Source of the DNA: Burkholderia sp. Nafp2/4-1b
Lineage (GTDB): Bacteria; Pseudomonadota; Gammaproteobacteria; Burkholderiales; Burkholderiaceae
Assembly (NCBI RefSeq): GCF_003635165.1
Contig: NZ_ML058597.1
Location: 888,001-952,000, forward strand
Length of the DNA: 64,000 bases
Direction: 5' to 3'
Position numbers and translations under genes: made by a program. The stretch's first letter is position 1; the number at the start of each line of letters is the position of its first letter. The notes under the pieces are model-generated. The model saw only the letters and a program-made list of their open reading frames with translations, searched no databases and was not told where the DNA came from. Positions 60,413 through 64,000 of this stretch are shown piece by piece.

Positions 60413-62071
60413 GTGCAGAACCACGAAGTCAGCGCAGACGACGCGCCGCCCAAGGCGCAGCGCGGAATCCAGAGCGTCGAGGTCGGCGGCCGGCTGCTCG
60501 ACGCGCTCGCGCGCCGGCGCAAGCCGCTTGGGCTGTCGGAGCTGGCGGCCGAGGCCGACCTGTCGACTGCGCAGGCGCACACCTATCTCGTGAGCCTGAC
60601 GCGGCTCGCGCTCGTCAAACGCGATGCGCTCACCGGCAACTACGAGCCGGGGCCGCTGTCGCTGCGGCTCGGGCTGATGTCGATCGAGCGGCAGCCGGCC
60701 TATCGCGCGGCGCTGCCGCACGCGGCGCGGCTCGCGGAAGCGGTCGGCCTGAGCGTCGCGCTGTCGGTGCCGGGCGCGCTCGGGCCGACGATCGTGCGCA
60801 TCGAGCACGGCGGCTATCCGCTGCACGTGAACCTGCACGTCGGCTCGGTGATGTCGCTCGACACGACGGCCACCGGCCGCGTGTTCCGCGCCTTCGGCGA
60901 CCCGGCGCAACTCGACGCGATGGCGGCCAGCCAGGCCGGCGCGGGCAACACGCTCGCGGGCGCGGAAGGCGACCAGCCGACGTCCGATGCCCGCGCATGG
61001 CAGGCCGAACTCGCAGCGATCCGCACGCGCGGGATCGAACGCGGCGTCGATCGGCCGAGCCCGGGCGTCAGCGCGATGTGCGTGCCGGTGCTCGACGCTC
61101 ACGGCCGGCTGGAACTCGCGCTGACCGTGATCGGTTCGACCGCGTCGATCGACGTCGGCTGGGACGGCCCGATCGCGACCGCGCTGCGCGATGCGGCGCG
61201 GCAGGCGACCGCGTCGCTCGGCGAGGGGCGCGACGTGCCGCAACTCGGTAGCGCGTCGCCCGCGACTGCCGCCGCCCAGCGCATGCCGCCCGCGCTTGCC
61301 GACGACGCGAAGGCGCAGCGCGGCATCAACGCGCTGGACAGCACCGGCGAGCTGCTGCTCGCGCTCGTGTCGGCGGGCCGCGCGCTGCCGCTGCGCGATC
61401 TCGCGGCGGCGGCCGGCATGCCGGCCGCGAAGGCGTTTCCGCATCTGGTGAGCCTGCAGAAGATCGGCCTGCTGAGCCGCGACGACGCCGGCTGCTTCGG
61501 CGGCGGCCCGCTCGGCCAGGCGCTCGGGCTGATCGCAATGCAGCGCGTGTCGCCGACGCGCGACGCGGAAGCCGAAATCGTCGCGCTGGCGGCCGCGACC
61601 GACATGAGCGTGGCCGCGGCGACGCTCGGGCCGCTCGGGCCGACCGTGATCCGCCTCGAGGAATCGGCGCGCCCGCAGCACGTGAGCCTGCAGGTCGGCA
61701 CGGTGATGTCGCTCGTGAATACCGCGATCGGACGGATTTTCGCGGCCGGCATGTCCGACGACGTGCTGGCCGGCCTGCTGGCCGACGAGCCGGTGCGCCT
61801 CGCCGGCGGCACGACGCAGGTCGACGACGCATTCCGCGCGAGGCTCGCGACGATCCGCGCGGCCGGACTCGATTTCGCGTTCGACGCGCCGGTGCCGGGC
61901 ATCGGGACGATCGCCGCGCCCGTGTTCGATCACACCGGCAGCATCCGGCTCGTGATCGCGATCATCGGCTCGTCACGCGGCTTCCCGCGCGGGCCGGACA
62001 GCGAACTCGCGCATACGCTGCTCGCCGCGACACGCCGCCTGTCGTGGCGGTTCGGGTGGATCGGCGGGTAA
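60413..62071 (+). CDS. Tandem double IclR-family regulator
   Basis: This 552-residue protein consists of two complete IclR units in a row. Each has a winged helix (first: QSVEVGGRLLDALARRRKPLGLSELAAEADLSTAQAHTYLVSL; second: INALDSTGELLLALVSAGRALPLRDLAAAAGMPAAKAFPHLVSLQKIGLL) and an effector domain (about 75-255 and 360-545). Ordinary IclR proteins are about 260 residues and act as dimers, so this is a covalent pseudo-dimer. GTG at 60413 with GGAAG upstream is chosen; the longer open frame reads through the divergent promoter. It probably controls the MBL-MFS genes. Confidence 0.9.
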   Translation: MQNHEVSADDAPPKAQRGIQSVEVGGRLLDALARRRKPLGLSELAAEADLSTAQAHTYLVSLTRLALVKRDALTGNYEPGPLSLRLGLMSIERQPAYRAALPHAARLAEAVGLSVALSVPGALGPTIVRIEHGGYPLHVNLHVGSVMSLDTTATGRVFRAFGDPAQLDAMAASQAGAGNTLAGAEGDQPTSDARAWQAELAAIRTRGIERGVDRPSPGVSAMCVPVLDAHGRLELALTVIGSTASIDVGWDGPIATALRDAARQATASLGEGRDVPQLGSASPATAAAQRMPPALADDAKAQRGINALDSTGELLLALVSAGRALPLRDLAAAAGMPAAKAFPHLVSLQKIGLLSRDDAGCFGGGPLGQALGLIAMQRVSPTRDAEAEIVALAAATDMSVAAATLGPLGPTVIRLEESARPQHVSLQVGTVMSLVNTAIGRIFAAGMSDDVLAGLLADEPVRLAGGTTQVDDAFRARLATIRAAGLDFAFDAPVPGIGTIAAPVFDHTGSIRLVIAIIGSSRGFPRGPDSELAHTLLAATRRLSWRFGWIGG

Positions 62072-62236
62072 GCGCCGCGCCCCGTTACACCGCTTCTCTT
62101 TCCGCTCTGCTCCTTGAGATGAGGCCGCGTCGGCGGCGGCCTCGTCACGCCTGTGCGTCGCGTAAAAACGCGGCCCGGTTCATGTTGCGCAGCAGCAACA
62201 GAGACTGTCAGGAATTCTCATATAACGAAATCGCAT

Positions 62237-62265
62237 TTCACAGAGCGGTGACGTTCCTTTATGAT
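62237..62265 (+). promoter_or_regulatory. Strong sigma-70 type promoter
   Basis: TTCACA (62237-62242), a 17-base spacer and TATGAT (62260-62265) stand upstream of the 47-residue gene. TTAGGG-TTAT-CCCTAA (62265-62280) overlaps the expected transcription start and may be an operator. Confidence 0.7.
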
Positions 62266-62305
62266 TAGGGTTATCCCTAACTCACCACCTGCAAGGGGTT
62301 TTATC

Positions 62306-62449
62306 ATGCAAACGTCCAATGTCTCCGATCGTTCCACCCAATCCACTGGCTGGCTCGCACGTGTGAGCGAGCTGCTTGCGGAAGCCTGGGCACTGCACCT
62401 CGAGAACTGCGAAGTCATCGCTGAAGCGCACGCACGTCTGCCGCGCTAA
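62306..62449 (+). CDS. Small conserved-looking protein, 47 residues
   Basis: MQTSNVSDRSTQSTGWLARV is followed by an amphipathic helix, SELLAEAWALHLENCEVIAEAHARL. It has its own good promoter and an AAGGGG ribosome site, so it is likely translated. It is too short for a catalytic domain. I do not recognise the family; a regulatory or adaptor peptide is possible. Confidence 0.65.
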   Translation: MQTSNVSDRSTQSTGWLARVSELLAEAWALHLENCEVIAEAHARLPR

Positions 62450-62906
62450 GCGCCGCGACCGGCCGCCCGCCGGCGGCACGATATCCGGCCGATCCGCTTG
62501 CCGGGACGCGCGCCGCATGGCCGCCGCGTCCGGCAGGGTGTCGGAGAGAGACCGACAAAAAAGGGGCGAATGCCCCCGGTTGAAGCTGCTCGCGCGCTCG
62601 CTGTGAGCGCGGTTACGCCGATGTAGATACAGAGGCGGAGGCCGGTGCCGAACGTGTCGGCACGGTGTTGATTGCCGCTCGCCGGCGCACCCCGCCGCTG
62701 TACTTGCGACGCAGGTGTGCTGCTGCGCCCTTGAATCCGCGCCGGGCACCACGGAAGATTCATCCGTTTTTCCACCCCGCGCGCTTGTCCCGCCTGGATT
62801 CCGCCCCGAGCCGCGCGCACGGGCGCGACAGTCCGATTCCCGCCCTTCCTCCGCAGTGCCGCGAACCGCGTCGTCACGACGCTGCGGCGGCGCGCGGCCG
62901 CCGTCG
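62450..62906. other. Gene-free stretch
   Basis: Apart from the terminator at 62557-62576 these 457 bases show no feature. The open frames are arginine-rich shadows. Confidence 0.5.
62557..62576 (-). terminator. Small intrinsic terminator, minus strand
   Basis: On the minus strand GGGGC-ATTC-GCCCC is followed by six Ts. It lies 331 bases beyond the Lrp/AsnC gene stop and is the first good stop signal for that transcript. Confidence 0.6.
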
Positions 62907-63389
62907 TCACACCTGAATCGACGGCACGTCCTTCATGCACCGCAGCGCGAACATCGACCGGCTGTGACGGATGCTCGAAATCTTGTACAGCTTCTCCCGC
63001 AGGAAGCGCTCGTACCCTGCCGTCCCGTCCACCGCGACCTTGATCCAGTAGTCGTATTCACCCGACACCAGATACGCCTCGAGCACCTCCGGCAGCGCCG
63101 CGAGTTCCGCGCCGAAGCGCGCGAGCGCGTCGTCTTCGTGGCGATCGAGTGTGACTTCGAGGATCACGATGTCCGCGTAGCCGAGCATGCGCTGGTTGAC
63201 CAGCGCGACGTAGCCATCGATGTAGCCGTCGAGTTCCAGTTGCCGCGTGCGGTTCCAGCAGGCGGTGGTCGACATGCCGATCTGTTCGGCCAGTTCGGCG
63301 TTCGACAGACGCGCATTTTTTTGCAGTGCACCGAGGATCTTGCGGTCCTGGTTGTCGAGGGTTTTAGGCGTGCGTTCGCGGGTAGCCAT
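62907..63389 (-). CDS. Lrp/AsnC-family regulator
   Basis: This is a 160-residue regulator: the helix-turn-helix LDNQDRKILGALQKNARLSNAELAEQIGMSTTACWNRTRQLELDGYI and a RAM effector domain (IVILEVTLDRHEDDALARF...VSGEYDYWIKVAVDG). It is divergent from a LysE-type amino acid exporter gene and is likely to control it in response to an amino acid. It is distinct in sequence from the Lrp protein at 24637. Confidence 0.92.
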   Translation of the reverse strand: MATRERTPKTLDNQDRKILGALQKNARLSNAELAEQIGMSTTACWNRTRQLELDGYIDGYVALVNQRMLGYADIVILEVTLDRHEDDALARFGAELAALPEVLEAYLVSGEYDYWIKVAVDGTAGYERFLREKLYKISSIRHSRSMFALRCMKDVPSIQV

Positions 63390-63674
63390 GGAAGAAAGAA
63401 TCTTCTACTGAAAATCGGCATTCTATCTGAACAGCCTTCCGGTTTCGGGTCCGTTTTGCTGGAAAACAGGAAGCCTTTTAACCGGCCCGCTTGATACATT
63501 TTCCCCATGCCTGTCGTCCGGCACGCTCCCCGCGACAACCCCTTCGCAGCGGGCGCCCGACCGCAATCACGAGTTGCGGCGCCGGACACGCAGGCGTGCG
63601 ATTCCCCGCCTCCCGCGCGGCCTATCCGGCTGCCGGCCCGGCGCCCGACTCCCTGTTCTCCGTACCATCCCGTC

Positions 63675-64000
63675 ATGTCGTTCAGGCTTTATCTGTCGTT
63701 CCTCGCTGCATCCGCCGTCCTCATCTACGCCCCCGGCCCCGTCAACCTTCTCACCATGAACCAGGCCTTGCGCGCCGGCTGGCGCCGCGCGCTGCCGTGC
63801 GTGTGGGGCGGCACGCTCGCCGTGCTGCTGCAGCTCGCGCTCACCGCGCTGTGCCTGAATTCGCTGGTCCATCTCAACGAGCACGCACTGACCGTGCTGC
63901 GTTGGGCCGGCGCGGCCTACCTCGTCTGGCTCGGCTGCAAGCAATGGCTCAGCCGCGCGCCGGTTGCTGCGTCTGCTGCGCCTGCTGCCTCTGCTGCCTC
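63675..64000 (+). CDS. LysE-family amino acid exporter, N-terminal part
   Basis: The first 108 residues are present and the gene continues past the window. They begin MSFRLYLSFLAASAVLIYAPGPVNLLTMNQ, the LysE/RhtB signature with PGP, followed by two further membrane segments and a loop. The visible end is a short Ala/Ser tandem stretch encoded by repeated GCTGC units (about 63963-64000). The family exports amino acids such as lysine, threonine or homoserine lactones. It is divergent from the Lrp/AsnC gene. Confidence 0.9.
   Translation, partial: MSFRLYLSFLAASAVLIYAPGPVNLLTMNQALRAGWRRALPCVWGGTLAVLLQLALTALCLNSLVHLNEHALTVLRWAGAAYLVWLGCKQWLSRAPVAASAAPAASAA

Noticed and set aside
63962..64000. GCTGC-rich direct repeats at the right edge as a possible CRISPR or microsatellite
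   Set aside because: They are in frame within the LysE gene and encode a short Ala/Ser/Pro stretch.

Overview
The window is high-GC, gene-dense DNA that reads as Burkholderia, most likely a member of the Burkholderia cepacia complex, and probably one of its secondary replicons. The pointers are the DUF4148 small exported proteins, the porin_4 porin, the AcpA-type phosphatase, the Burkholderia-type sigma-28 promoter and a run of catabolic and regulatory genes. This placement comes from gene content only; no search was run. About 62 genes are supported. I found no rRNA, tRNA, CRISPR array, IS element or phage module.

Layout. 1-10.2 kb: the start of a chemotaxis receptor, two universal stress proteins, a DedA-rhodanese fusion, a cupin, a NarL-type two-component system and small exported proteins. 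10.4-14.1 kb: a PilZ protein and penicillin-binding protein 1A. 14.2-18.5 kb: a trans-3-hydroxy-L-proline module (dehydratase, ABC binding protein, GntR regulator, divergent pyrroline-2-carboxylate reductase). 18.7-21.6 kb: a stand-alone receiver plus FNR regulator, followed by an opposed small-gene operon (DUF1488, a 79-residue protein, a possible ribosome-hibernation factor) and a DUF488 gene. 21.7-25.1 kb: aromatic aminotransferase, amino acid permease and an Lrp regulator. 25.2-26.1 kb: a 5'-shortened Tae4-type amidase effector with a small membrane protein. 26.2-30.7 kb: DMT transporter, AcpA phosphatase and a di-heme peroxidase. 30.7-32.8 kb: a methyltransferase that has lost its N-terminus beside a hipBA pair. 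33-47 kb: ClC channel, cytosine deaminase, VOC protein, porin, DUF4148 protein, LysR, FUSC exporter, P1 peptidase with permease, and a LuxR regulator. 47.2-51.3 kb: methylmalonate-semialdehyde dehydrogenase, omega-aminotransferase and divergent LysR. 51.3-57.3 kb: MFS and small membrane protein with a MarR regulator and its long operator, ChrR-like cupin, epoxide hydrolase, GlxA regulator and SDR. 57.7-62.1 kb: MFS, an MBL-fold protein lacking the usual zinc motif, and a tandem double IclR regulator. 62.2-64 kb: a 47-residue protein behind a good promoter, an Lrp/AsnC regulator and the start of a LysE exporter.

Most coherent story. The window encodes an FNR-type oxygen sensor with the FNR cysteines and the E-x-x-S-R recognition helix. 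Three FNR-like 14-bp sites lie 76 to 180 bp upstream of the two universal stress protein genes and of the small operon next to fnr. This suggests a local low-oxygen regulon combining stress proteins, possible ribosome hibernation and a receiver protein. The other notable items are two apparently acquired cassettes (Tae4 plus membrane protein, and hipBA), each sitting at a truncated reading frame, and the tandem IclR/atypical MBL locus.
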